Notes under the pieces: generated by a model
Seen by the model: the letters and a program-made list of their open reading frames with translations, nothing else
Database searches by the model: none
Told to the model about the DNA's origin: nothing
Translations under genes and position numbers: made by a program
Assembly (NCBI GenBank): GCA_003222135.1
Contig: QHUM01000044.1
Coordinates: forward strand, 60,416 to 124,415
Length of the DNA stretch: 64,000 nucleotides
Reading direction: 5' to 3'
Origin: Gemmatimonadota bacterium
GTDB taxonomy: Bacteria; Gemmatimonadota; Gemmatimonadetes; Gemmatimonadales; GWC2-71-9
Shown here: positions 9,080 through 19,392 of the stretch, in pieces
Position numbering within the stretch: position 1 is the stretch's first letter
Layout: every line of letters begins with the position of its first letter

Positions 9080-10373
9080 GGCGGCGGGACTTCGTCAAGA
9101 CGGTCGGCCGGTTAGGCGGTTGGGCGGTTAGTGCCGACCTGCTGGGCCGCTACCCGTCTACCCGTCTACCCGTCTACCCGTCTCTCTTGCTCCCCATGGA
9201 CGACGCCCAGAGCGATCATCTCAAGGCATACGGCGTCACCTACCGCATCATCCGGGCAGGGATCAAGGCGGAGTGGCTCCTGAACTACCGCGGCGGAGCG
9301 TTCCTCGTGCCCGACGGGGACGCGGTGCGGCGCGACGCGGCGCTCGGGGGCGTGAAGGTCGAGCCGGTGGACGACGGCCGCGTGACCGGGATCCGCGGCG
9401 AGATCGAGGCGAGCAACATGGACGCGGTGCCGCTCGAGAAGGCGCCCAAGGTCGCGGTGTACGTGCCGCCCAACGCGCCGCCGTGGGACGACGCCGTGAC
9501 GATGGCGCTGCAATATGCCGGCATCCCGTTCGACACGGTGTGGGACTTCGAGGTGATAGCGGGGAAGCTCGCGAACTACGACTGGCTGCATCTGCACCAC
9601 GAGGACTTCACGGGCCAGTATTCGAAATTCTTCCTGATCTACGGCGGCGCGCCGTGGCTGGGGGAGATGGTGCGGTTCAACAGCGACGCGGCGAAGCGGC
9701 TCGGCTTCGCCACCGTGCCGGACTTGAAGAAGGCCGTGGCGCGCAAGATCCGCGACTACGTGGCGAACGGCGGCTTCCTGTTCGCGATGTGCACCGCGAC
9801 GGAGACGATCGACCTCGCGCTGGCCGCCGAGCGCGTCGACATCGCGGCCGCGTTCGCGGACGGCACACCGATGGATCCGCAGGCGGACGCCAAGCTCGAC
9901 TGGTCGCGGGCCCTCGCCTTCAGCGGGGCGCACGTCGAGCCCAACCCGGCGGTGGCGAGCTTCTCCGACATCGACGGCCACCAGGTGAACGCCGGGCCGC
10001 GCCGCCAGCCGCTCGGGGCGTTCAAGCTGTTCAACTTCAGCGCCAAGATCGACCCCGTCCCCACGATGCTGGTGCAGAATCATCGTCAGGTGATCCCCGA
10101 CTTCTACGGGCTCACCACCTCATTCCTGCGCAGCCGTCTGAAGCCGAGCGTCTCGGTGCTGGGCGACGAAGAGGGCGCTCCCTGGGTGAAGTACATCCAC
10201 GGGGATCACGGCAAGGGGACGTGGACCTTCTTCGGCGGGCACGACCCGGAAGATCAGCAGCACCAGATCGGCGATCCGCCGACGGACCTTTCGCTGCGCC
10301 CCCACTCGCCGGGGTACCGCCTCATCCTCAACAACGTGCTGTTTCCCGCCGCCAAGAAGCGCGAGCTCAAGAC

Positions 10374-10377
<4 letters not shown>
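9076..10377 (+). CDS. Tat-exported protein of unknown function (amidotransferase-like fold suspected)
   Basis: The 433-aa product starts MRRRDFVKTVGRLGG, a good twin-arginine motif (RRxFVK), so export in the folded state is likely. Codons 26-36 carry the perfect 8-bp repeat encoding YPSTRLPVYPS. The mature domain has VAVYVPPNAPPWDDAVTMAL, PFDTVWDFEVIAGKLANYDWL, HHEDFTGQY, VANGGFLFAMCTATETIDLAL and a C-terminal GTWTFFGGHDPED, a pattern recalling the class I amidotransferase or DUF4159 fold with a Cys in FAMCTATE, though no convincing catalytic triad can be assigned. My recollection is that related entries are sometimes labelled asparagine synthetase B; nothing here supports that. The start forms ATGA with the TPR gene and the stop forms GTGA with the helicase gene. 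Confidence 0.82.
9151..9182 (+). repeat. Four perfect copies of an 8-bp tandem repeat in a Tat signal
   Basis: TACCCGTC is repeated four times exactly, in frame as YPSTRLPVYPS within the signal-peptide C-region of the Tat protein. A looser 8-bp tract (GTTAGGCG, GTTGGGCG, GTTAGTGC) lies just upstream at 9111-9134. Related octamers occur at 39263-39294 and 61901-61930. Confidence 0.9.
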
Positions 10378-12899
<2,522 letters not shown>

Positions 12900-12901
12900 A
12901 T

Positions 12902-13204
12902 TTGTTCGTGGTCCTGTGGATGTTCGAGGCGAAGGCGGGAGCGGAGGAGGACTTCGTCCGGGCCTACGGGCCCGAGGGCGACTGGGCGCAGCTGTTCCGG
13001 CGCAGCGGCGGCGGGGGCTACCTCGATACGCAGCTGGTTCGCGACATCGAGATCGCCCGGAGGTTCGTGACGATCGATCGGTGGGCATCCCGGGGGGCGT
13101 TCGACGCCTTCAAGACCTCCGCCAGGGCTGACTACGATGCCCTCGACGCCCGGTGCCGGCAGCTCACCCGGAGCGAGCGGCTGATCGGGCATTTCGAAAC
13201 GTGA
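12902..13204 (+). CDS. Small ABM-like (antibiotic biosynthesis monooxygenase fold) protein
   Basis: A 100-aa protein starting at a TTG two bases after the helicase stop. The sequence FVVLWMFEAKAGAEEDFVRAYGPEGDWAQLF, with a later FVTIDRWASRGAFDAFK, has the size and alternating pattern of dimeric alpha/beta-barrel ABM-family proteins, which include haem-degrading and quinone-oxidising enzymes but many members without known activity. No specific catalytic residue can be named. It probably ends the operon, because an inverted repeat lies immediately after its stop. Confidence 0.7.
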   Translation: MFVVLWMFEAKAGAEEDFVRAYGPEGDWAQLFRRSGGGGYLDTQLVRDIEIARRFVTIDRWASRGAFDAFKTSARADYDALDARCRQLTRSERLIGHFET

Positions 13205-13246
13205 CGGACGGTCGTATGATCGACGGTCCACACCAACGGTCCGTCA
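13202..13246 (+). terminator. Inverted repeat after the helicase operon
   Basis: The arms TGACGGAC (13202-13209) and GTCCGTCA (13239-13246) are perfect reverse complements around a 29-nt loop, with additional partly pairing GGTC/GACGGTCC inside. The left arm includes the TGA stop of the small ABM-like gene. No T-tract follows, so factor-independent termination is uncertain; it may instead protect the 3' end of the transcript. Confidence 0.4.
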
Positions 13247-13259
13247 TGCGTATGGCGTA

Positions 13260-13279
13260 CAGGTGACCAGGTGACCAGG
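13260..13279 (+). repeat. Short 8-bp direct repeat over an aminotransferase start
   Basis: CAGGTGAC occurs twice in tandem (13260-13267 and 13268-13275) with a further partial CAGG. The second copy supplies the likely GTG start codon at 13271. The first copy offers an out-of-frame GTG that meets a TGA after two codons. Confidence 0.6.
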
Positions 13280-14440
13280 CTCAGCAAGCGGCTGTCCGCC
13301 TTGCCCAGCTACCCCATGGCCGAGATCCCCGCCCTCAAGCGGCGGCTGATCCAGGAGGGGGTCGACGTGATCGACATCGGAGCGGGAGACGCCGATTTGG
13401 CGCCGCCCCGCCCCGCCGTCGAGGCGCTGGCGCGCGCCGCGCGCGATCCCGCGATGAGCCGGTACGCGTTCCAGCTCGGCCTGCCGGCGTTCCGCGAAGC
13501 GGCCGCCGCGTACCTGCAGCGCCGGTTCGGCGTGCCGTGCGATCCGTTCACCGAGCTGCACCCGCTGCTCGGCTCCAAAGAGGGGATCGCCCACCTCGCC
13601 ATGGCGTTGCTCGACGGCGGCGACGTGGCCGTCGTGCCCGAGCCGGGGTACGCCGTCTACGAAGGCGGCACCGCGCTCGCGGGCGGGGAGCCGTACCGCT
13701 ACCCGCTCACGCCGCGCACCGCGTTCCTGCTCGAGCTCGAGGAGATCCCGGCGGAAATCATCCGGCGGACTCGGCTGGTCTATTTGAACTATCCCAACAA
13801 CCCGACGGCGGCGGTGGCGACGCGCGAATACCTCGAGCGCACTGTCGCATTCTGCCGGCGGCACGACATCGTGATCGCGTACGACAATCCCTACTGCGAG
13901 ATCACGTACGACGGCTACGTCGCGCCGAGCATCTTCGAGACCCCCGGGGCCTGGGAGTGCGCGGTCGAATTCCACTCGCTCTCGAAGACGTTTTGCATGA
14001 CGGGGTGGCGGCTCGGCTGGGCGGCGGGGCGTCCGGAGCTCATCGCCGCGCTGGCGCGCGTGAAGAACTACGTCGACACCGGCGCGTTCCTCGCGGTGCA
14101 GGCGGCGGGCGCTGCCGTGCTGCCGCAGGCGGCGCAGCTGGCGCGCGAGTACGTCGCCGAGTTCCGGGAGCGGCGTGACGCGATGCTGCCCGTGCTGCGG
14201 GCACAGGGGTTCGAGCCCGAGACGCCGCGGGCCACGATGTACCTGTGGGTCCCGCTCCCCGAGGGTCTCGCATCGGCCACGTTCCAGCGCCGCGCGCTCG
14301 AAGAAGAAGGCGTCGTGACCGTGCCGGGGAGCGGGTTCGGCGCGGGCGGCGAAGGGTTCTTCCGGATCGCGCTCACGGTCGCGACGCCGCGGCTCGTCGA
14401 GGCGGCGGAGCGTCTGGGAAAGGTGTTGGCCGCTGTTTGA
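13271..14440 (+). CDS. PLP-dependent class I/II aminotransferase (LL-DAP aminotransferase type)
   Basis: A 389-aa fold-type I aminotransferase. It shows IDIGAGDADLAPP near the N-terminus, LGSKEGIAHLA, VYLNYPNNPTAAV (substrate and PLP phosphate loop), AYDNPYCEITYDGY with the PLP-binding Asp and Tyr, the Schiff-base lysine in SLSKTFCMTGWRLGW, and FFRIALTV with the carboxylate-binding Arg near the end. The pattern is closest to DapL-type LL-diaminopimelate aminotransferases and related aspartate or alanine aminotransferases used for lysine and cell-wall precursors, but substrate cannot be fixed by eye. The GTG start lies inside an 8-bp duplicated sequence. Confidence 0.9.
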   Translation: MTRLSKRLSALPSYPMAEIPALKRRLIQEGVDVIDIGAGDADLAPPRPAVEALARAARDPAMSRYAFQLGLPAFREAAAAYLQRRFGVPCDPFTELHPLLGSKEGIAHLAMALLDGGDVAVVPEPGYAVYEGGTALAGGEPYRYPLTPRTAFLLELEEIPAEIIRRTRLVYLNYPNNPTAAVATREYLERTVAFCRRHDIVIAYDNPYCEITYDGYVAPSIFETPGAWECAVEFHSLSKTFCMTGWRLGWAAGRPELIAALARVKNYVDTGAFLAVQAAGAAVLPQAAQLAREYVAEFRERRDAMLPVLRAQGFEPETPRATMYLWVPLPEGLASATFQRRALEEEGVVTVPGSGFGAGGEGFFRIALTVATPRLVEAAERLGKVLAAV

Positions 14441-14483
14441 CCCGCGGAAGGTCCCGCGCGCCAAGGCCCGTCTCACGTGGGTC

Positions 14484-15284
14484 GTGAGCCTCGTGCTGCA
14501 CGGGGCGGCGGTTACCCTGGCGGTCACTACCGCGTGGCGCATCGACCGCTACCAGTCGCTCATTACCATCATCCCGCCCGAGCCGCCGCGCCGCACCGAG
14601 CTCCCGCCGTTCGGCGGCACCAAGCGCGGCAAGGGGCCGAGCGGCGGCCTGGGGCGGCCGCCGGCTCCGGCGCCGGCCATCGACACGACCACCCCGCCGC
14701 CCGCACCGCCGGTGGGCAAGCCGGACACCGCGCTCGCCGCCAGCTCGGCCGCGATCGGTCCGCACATCGTGAGCCCGCCCCAGGTGGGCGACGGACGCTT
14801 GTGGGTGCTGCCGCGTCCGGCGCTCCCGGGTGAAGTGGCTGACGCCCTCTACGGGCAGGAGGAGCACAAGGACTCGATCGCGGTGCACCGGCTGCGCTCG
14901 ATGGTCGACTCGCTCAACGTGATCATCGATCAGGAGCAGCGTGCGCGCCAGAAGCCGACGTGGACCACCGAAGTGGCGGGGAAGACCATCGGCATCGATT
15001 CACAGTACATCCACGTCGCTGGGATCAAGATCCCCACGGCGGTGCTCGCGCTGCTGCCGATCTCGCTCCCGCAAGGCAATTATGACGAGCAGCGACGGGC
15101 GCGGCAGCTCGAGGACATGCGTCAGGACCTGATGCAGGCCGCCCGCCGCACCGAGACGGTCCAGCTGTTCCGCCAGTACGTGCGCGAGCTGCGGGCGCGC
15201 AAACAGGCGGAGCGGGACGCGGAGAAGCGGGCGAGGGGGGATACGACGAAAACGAAGGCGGATACTGTGACTGCGGTGCCCTAG
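14484..15284 (+). CDS. Membrane-anchored Pro-rich periplasmic protein, unknown function
   Basis: From the GTG at 14484 this is 266 aa with an N-terminal hydrophobic segment (VLHGAAVTLAVTTAW), a Pro-rich stretch (residues about 30-80), and a charged helical C-terminus rich in Arg and Lys. The same frame stays open upstream back to about 14433 and reads FDPRKVPRAKARLTWVV, a natural basic n-region for such an anchor. The true start may therefore be a non-ATG codon (CTG at 14433) overlapping the aminotransferase stop. The topology recalls TonB-like or other single-pass periplasmic proteins, but no TonB signature is seen. Its TAG stop shares CTAG with the gltX stop on the other strand. Confidence 0.7.
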   Translation: MSLVLHGAAVTLAVTTAWRIDRYQSLITIIPPEPPRRTELPPFGGTKRGKGPSGGLGRPPAPAPAIDTTTPPPAPPVGKPDTALAASSAAIGPHIVSPPQVGDGRLWVLPRPALPGEVADALYGQEEHKDSIAVHRLRSMVDSLNVIIDQEQRARQKPTWTTEVAGKTIGIDSQYIHVAGIKIPTAVLALLPISLPQGNYDEQRRARQLEDMRQDLMQAARRTETVQLFRQYVRELRARKQAERDAEKRARGDTTKTKADTVTAVP

Positions 15285-16576
15285 GGTGTGAGAAGACCCG
15301 AAGACACTGCTGCCTGTAGTCTCCTCAGCGCTGCCTCTTTCCCCACCACATACAGCAGCTCGTTCACCGGCTCCGAAACGGTGCCGCCTGTGAGCGCGAT
15401 ACGGATCGGCTGAAAGATCTTCCCCGCCGCGACGCCCTGCCGTTCGGCGAGTTCCCGTAGCACCAGTTCGAGCGCGGCCGGACTCCACTCGGCCTTCTGT
15501 AGGACTGCTAGGCTGGCTTCGAGCGACGCTCGATAGCCCGTCGGGTCCTTCGCGATCTCCTTTTTCGCCTTCTCGTCGACGATGACGTGCGTTGCGTCGA
15601 GTCGCACGGCCACCTGCTTCGCCACGTCGAGCGTGGTGCGGGAGCGCGTCTTCACGGCGGCGATCGCCTTCAGGACGGCGTCCTTGTTGCCGTTCAGGCC
15701 GAGCTGCGCGAGCTGGGGTGCGACGAGCGGGTACAGGTCTTCGGCGGACGCCATCGAGAGGTATTGTCCGTTCATCCACTCGAGCTTCGTCATGTCGAAG
15801 ATCGCGGGTTTCTTCTGGATGCCCTCGAAGGAGAACAGCTGCACCATTTCGTCCAGCGTCATGATCTCGCGGTCGCCGCCCGGGCTCCACCCGAGCAGCG
15901 CCAGGAAGTTGCGCATCGCGGCGGGGAGGATGCCCATGTGCTGGTAGTCGCCCACCGCGGTGGCGCCGTGGCGCTTGGAGAGCTTCTTGCCGTCCGGGCC
16001 ATTGATCATCGGCACGTGGCCGAACACCGGCGCCGGGGCGCCGATCGCGCGGTACAGCGCGAGTTGTTTGGGCGTGTTGGAGATGTGGTCATCCCCGCGC
16101 AGCACGTGCGTGATCGCCATGTCGACGTCGTCCACCACCACGGCAAAGTTGTAGATCGGCGTGCGGTCGGAGCGCAGGATCACGAAGTCCTTGATATCTT
16201 CGCCCTGGAACGAGATCCGGCCGTGCACGGCGTCGTCCCAGGCGATCTCGCCCAGCGGCAGGCGGAAGCGGATGGCGCCGTCCTCGACGTATGCCTGGCC
16301 GGCGGCGAGCAGCCGGTCCGCCACCTCCTGGTGCCGCTGCACCCGGGCGCCCTGGAACACGGGCTCCTCATCCCAATCGAGGCCGAGCCAGGTGAGGCCG
16401 TTGAGGATCACGCGGGTGTGCTCATCGGTCGAGCGCTGCTTGTCGGTGTCCTCGATGCGGAGCAGGAACTTCCCGCCTACGTGGCGCGCGTACAGCCAAT
16501 TGAAGAGTGCGGTGCGGGCGCCACCCACGTGCAGGTAGCCCGTGGGCGAAGGGGCGAAGCGGACGCGCGTGGACAT
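15281..16576 (-). CDS. gltX: Glutamyl-tRNA synthetase
   Basis: A 431-aa class I aminoacyl-tRNA synthetase that charges tRNA-Glu. The HIGH motif appears as SPTGYLHVGGARTALFNW at residues 9-26, typical of GluRS, with LLRIEDTD next, and the KMSKS equivalent is GKKLSKRHGA. The C-terminal anticodon-binding region is shorter than in the common 470-490-aa enzymes but ends normally. Whether it discriminates against tRNA-Gln cannot be told. The gene starts only 12 bp downstream of tRNA-Ser(GCT) on the same strand with no Shine-Dalgarno in that gap, so its message is probably made by processing of a tRNA-gltX transcript. Confidence 0.96.
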   Translation of the reverse strand: MSTRVRFAPSPTGYLHVGGARTALFNWLYARHVGGKFLLRIEDTDKQRSTDEHTRVILNGLTWLGLDWDEEPVFQGARVQRHQEVADRLLAAGQAYVEDGAIRFRLPLGEIAWDDAVHGRISFQGEDIKDFVILRSDRTPIYNFAVVVDDVDMAITHVLRGDDHISNTPKQLALYRAIGAPAPVFGHVPMINGPDGKKLSKRHGATAVGDYQHMGILPAAMRNFLALLGWSPGGDREIMTLDEMVQLFSFEGIQKKPAIFDMTKLEWMNGQYLSMASAEDLYPLVAPQLAQLGLNGNKDAVLKAIAAVKTRSRTTLDVAKQVAVRLDATHVIVDEKAKKEIAKDPTGYRASLEASLAVLQKAEWSPAALELVLRELAERQGVAAGKIFQPIRIALTGGTVSEPVNELLYVVGKEAALRRLQAAVSSGLLTP

Positions 16577-16588
16577 GGTGGTGAGGTA

Positions 16589-16679
16589 CGGAGAGGGGGG
16601 GATTCGAACCCCCGATAAGGCTTTTAGGCCCTATAACGGTTTAGCAAACCGCCGCCTTCAGCCACTCGGCCACCTCTCC
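16589..16679 (-). tRNA. tRNA-Ser (anticodon GCT)
   Basis: Read on the minus strand, the 91-nt gene folds as a class II tRNA. It has acceptor GGAGAGG/CCTCTCC with discriminator G, D-arm GCC...GGC with GAGTGG in the loop, anticodon stem GCGGT/ACCGT around loop TTGCTAA (anticodon GCT), a 7-bp long variable arm, and T-arm GGGGG-TTCGAAT-CCCCC. The CCA end is not encoded. It reads serine AGC/AGU codons and lies 12 bp upstream of gltX. Confidence 0.96.
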
Positions 16680-16778
16680 CCGGAACGACAACGTCGCCAG
16701 TCACCTGGGCTTGTGCAACCCCCCGATCCGGCCCTCCGTCTGATTGCGCCGGATCTCCTTGGAGGGAGGTTCAGCACG

Positions 16779-17791
16779 ATGATACTCGTCGTTGGTGCGA
16801 CCGGCCTGCTCGGCGGCGAGATCTGTCGCCGGCTCCGCGAGCGCGGACAGCCGGTCCGGGCGCTCGCGCGACACACGTCCGATCCCTCCAAGGTCCAGCG
16901 GCTCAGAGCCTCGGCGCCGAGATCGTCCGCGGCGACTTGAAGGACCGTGCATCACTGGACCAGGCGTGTCGCGGCGCAGCGACGGTCATTTCGACGGCCT
17001 CGACCACGCTGTCGCGCCAGCCGGATGACTCGATCGGCGGCGTTGACCAGGACGGCCAGATGCAGCTCGTCGACGCCGCCCGAAACGCCCGCATGGGCCA
17101 GTTCGTCTACGTGTCGTTCTCCGGTAGCTTCGAGATCGACTGCCCGCTCCGCACGGCGAAGCGGAGCGTGGAGCGGCACCTGCAGCGGAGCGGCCTGACG
17201 TACACGATTCTGCGGCCCAGCGTGTTCATGGAGGTGTGGCTCAGCCCCGCCCTCGGCTTCGACTTCACGAAGGGGGCGGCGCAGATCTTCGGCACCGCCA
17301 AGCAGCCGATCAGCTGGATCTCGCTTAGCGACGTGGCGGAGTTCGCCGTGACGTGCGTAGGACACGCCGCGGCCCGGAACGCACTCATCGGGCTCGGCGG
17401 CCCGGAGGCGCTGTCGCCAGAGGACGTGGTGCGGACGTTCGAGGAGGTGACGGGACGCCACTTCGACACGCAGCACGTCGCGGAGACCGCGTTGCAGGAG
17501 CAGTGGCGCGTGGCCGCGGACCCGCTACAGGCCGACGACCTCGGTGCGACAAACATCGTGATGCAGGCGACGGTCAGTACAGCAGCATATGGTTGCTGCA
17601 CGATCTTACTACCATTCCGAAACTTCATCGCACATCAGAACGCTACCGCACTCGTCGCCGATCCGACGACGATCTCACCGGTCGTCAACCCGGTGAGGGC
17701 GTTTCGTAGCACCACATGGATCATGTTGACGCTGATGCCGCTCGTGGTCACCCCGTTGCCGGTCGGCGTCTGTTCGTTGAGCACGACGTAG
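16779..17791 (+). pseudogene. NmrA/SDR-like NAD(P)-binding protein, frameshifted and eroded at the 3' end
   Basis: The ATG at 16779 follows a strong GGAGGGAGG and starts MILVVGATGLLGGEICRRL, the Rossmann GxxGxxG of an atypical short-chain dehydrogenase. Near 16905-16915 the homology jumps to another frame: the first frame runs into unrelated residues, while the second continues LGAEIVRGDLKDRASLDQAC and onward through VYVSFSGSFEID and YTILRPSVFMEVW. This indicates loss of one base or a sequencing error. Recognisable similarity ends near 17540 (QWRVAADPLQ); the frame stays open to 17791 with non-conserved sequence antisense to the next gene. Both lesions make a dead gene likely. Relatives act in stress or quinone metabolism. 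Confidence 0.75.
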
Positions 17792-18303
17792 CCGACGCCG
17801 GCAAGGTCGATCCGGGTATTGGGCGACGGCGTGCCGGCGAGCGGGACGCCGTTGACGACGAGGTCGAGTAGCGCCGAGCCGTCGGTGCTGCTTCCCGCAG
17901 CTTGTGGATTGACGTAGCTCGAAGCGACGCCCAGCACTTGCCGGGCGGTAATCAACCCGTTCAGGATGCTCACGTCGGCCGCTTCCGCGCTGGTCTGCGC
18001 CGACCCGACCGCGGAGTCGGCCATCCCTGTGGTGATCGAGTTGAGCGTGCTGGCCGTCAAGGTGCTTGCGACGGCGGCCGCGTCCACGTCGGCGGCAACC
18101 ATGCCGCCCTCCGCCGGCAATGCTGCGCTCGCGAACTGCTGCGTGCCGCTGGCCAGGTTCACGCCGGCCGCGTATCCCTGCCCACTGACGTACGGCGTCT
18201 GCGCCGCCCCGCGCGCGCGGGCGGGCGTGAGACCGCTCATCGCTCCGATCGCCACCAGCCCGCACAGCCACTGCGGGACACCATTGGTCACGGTGCTTTT
18301 CAT
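17635..18303 (-). CDS. Exported choice-of-anchor-P-type protein
   Basis: A 222-aa protein starting at the ATG preceded by GAGGAGG, with a Sec signal peptide (VPQWLCGLVAIGAMSGLTPARARGAA). The mature region is low-complexity Ala/Ser/Thr/Val, and its C-terminal part (IDLAGVGYVVLNEQTPTGNG, then SVNMIHVVLRNALTGLTTGEIVVG) fits the choice-of-anchor-P domain as I remember it: a beta-rich surface domain with V-L-N-E-Q and SVNxIHV signatures. Function in the family is unknown; these are presumed cell-surface proteins. The lipoprotein gene immediately upstream resembles the domain that accompanies this family, supporting the call. Confidence 0.7.
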   Translation of the reverse strand: MKSTVTNGVPQWLCGLVAIGAMSGLTPARARGAAQTPYVSGQGYAAGVNLASGTQQFASAALPAEGGMVAADVDAAAVASTLTASTLNSITTGMADSAVGSAQTSAEAADVSILNGLITARQVLGVASSYVNPQAAGSSTDGSALLDLVVNGVPLAGTPSPNTRIDLAGVGYVVLNEQTPTGNGVTTSGISVNMIHVVLRNALTGLTTGEIVVGSATSAVAF

Positions 18304-18331
18304 GGTCTGATGTCCTCCTCGCCAGCGATTA

Positions 18332-18925
18332 TCACGTCGGGACGACGACGCTTCCACACTCGGTCGAGATATCCTCGGGGGTGCCCTTGTGCAGCTGGAT
18401 GTTGCCGCCCGTCAGCATGCCTTCTCGATGGTACGCAGCGGCAGCGTCGACCATGTCGAAACAGATAAAGTCCTTGCCGTGGCCCGGCTCGCCGAAGTCA
18501 CACGCTTTCGCGGTGAAGTCGAACGTGCCGTCGGTAGAAGCCTGATCCTTGAACTTTGCCTCCCCCGAGCCGGACCAGACGCGGCAGTGGTCCCGGTCCG
18601 CGGCCTCCGCCCCGTAGCCGGTGACGGTCGACTGGTGGAACGTGAAGCTGCCGAGTGAGCACGTCGGCGCGTCGTTTGCACCGTTGAGGCAGTGCTGCAC
18701 CCATTCGACGTGACCCTGATCGGGACGCGCGTTGAAGCCGAACGTGGCGAAGTCGCGTCCGCCGTCGAGCTTGCCGCCGCCCGTGATCCGGCTGTTGTGT
18801 TCGTCCTGCACCGAGAATTGCGCCCGCTTCGGGGCCGCAGGACTCGGCGCCTTCTCGCACGCGAGGACGAACAGCGTGGTTGTCAGCAAGCCGGGAATCA
18901 ACTGCATGATGATGGGTGTGCGCAT
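18332..18925 (-). CDS. Lipoprotein with post-COAP-1-like domain
   Basis: This 197-aa protein starts at the ATG with AAGGAGA upstream. The signal MQLIPGLLTTTLFVLAC ends in a usable lipobox (VLAC), so the mature protein is probably anchored by Cys. The mature part, ITGGGKLDGGRDFATFGFNA, then HVEWVQHCLNGAN and VWSGSGEAKFKDQASTDGTF, resembles the post-COAP-1 domain normally found behind choice-of-anchor-P domains. Four further cysteines suggest disulfides in the periplasm or at the surface. The choice-of-anchor-P gene follows 28 bp downstream; here the two modules are separate genes, probably one transcript. Confidence 0.7.
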   Translation of the reverse strand: MRTPIIMQLIPGLLTTTLFVLACEKAPSPAAPKRAQFSVQDEHNSRITGGGKLDGGRDFATFGFNARPDQGHVEWVQHCLNGANDAPTCSLGSFTFHQSTVTGYGAEAADRDHCRVWSGSGEAKFKDQASTDGTFDFTAKACDFGEPGHGKDFICFDMVDAAAAYHREGMLTGGNIQLHKGTPEDISTECGSVVVPT

Positions 18926-19016
18926 GCGATCTGTCTCCTTGCATTGCAGCGTGAGCCCAGACCTCGTGCCTCCGACGAACCGAGCAAAGTGGGGGAACTC
19001 TCAGCCGGTTCGCGCG

Positions 19017-19032
19017 TGCAATGCACATGCCG
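19017..19032 (-). promoter_or_regulatory. Sigma-54-like promoter for the lipoprotein/anchor-P pair
   Basis: On the minus strand the sequence is CGGCATG-TGCA-TTGCA. It keeps the essential GG and GC dinucleotides at the correct spacing and differs from TGGCACG-N4-TTGCA at two positions. Transcription would begin near 19006, giving about 80 nt of leader before the ATG at 18925. Confidence 0.4.
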
Positions 19033-19359
19033 ATGGCTCCTGCGCTACAGCTCCGGCATCGGGCGTCGCATCAACGCCGCGCGTCCCTGCGAGGCCGGGA
19101 AGAGCGTCGCTGCGTCGGTGCGTCGCTCTCCTCCTAGCTCCTCGACCAGTGCCCGAGGAACGAGCCTCCTCCCGAGAGACGCACGTTTCGCAATTCACGC
19201 AAGCCCGCCGCGCCTTGAGATACCCGGCAAGACGCGCCGACCTTATTGCGGGCGAAGGTGTCACACGATTGCAACACAACGCAGCGTGAGGATGCCGCCG
19301 GACCATGGCGGGCTGCAAAAAACCGTGCGGGACGAGAGGGCGTCGCGGTGACAGGCGGT

Positions 19360-19375
19360 TGGCACTCCCTTTGCA
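19360..19375 (+). promoter_or_regulatory. Sigma-54-type -24/-12 promoter
   Basis: TGGCACT-CCCT-TTGCA matches the consensus TGGCACG-N4-TTGCA at all but one position, with GG and GC correctly spaced. The predicted start is near 19385-19386, only about 8 nt before the ATG at 19393, so the message would be nearly leaderless. That short leader is the main reason for caution. Confidence 0.5.
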
Positions 19376-19392
19376 TTCACGCAACGCTGCGT

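Larger units (their letters stand above)
18926..19392. other. 467-bp divergent intergenic region
   Basis: This is the only stretch over 300 bp without a gene. It separates the lipoprotein gene (minus) from a small membrane-protein gene (plus). I see no conserved protein, no tRNA and no clear small RNA; the short open frames have no coding character. It contains one sigma-54-like promoter facing each way (19017-19032 minus and 19360-19375 plus). Confidence 0.6.
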
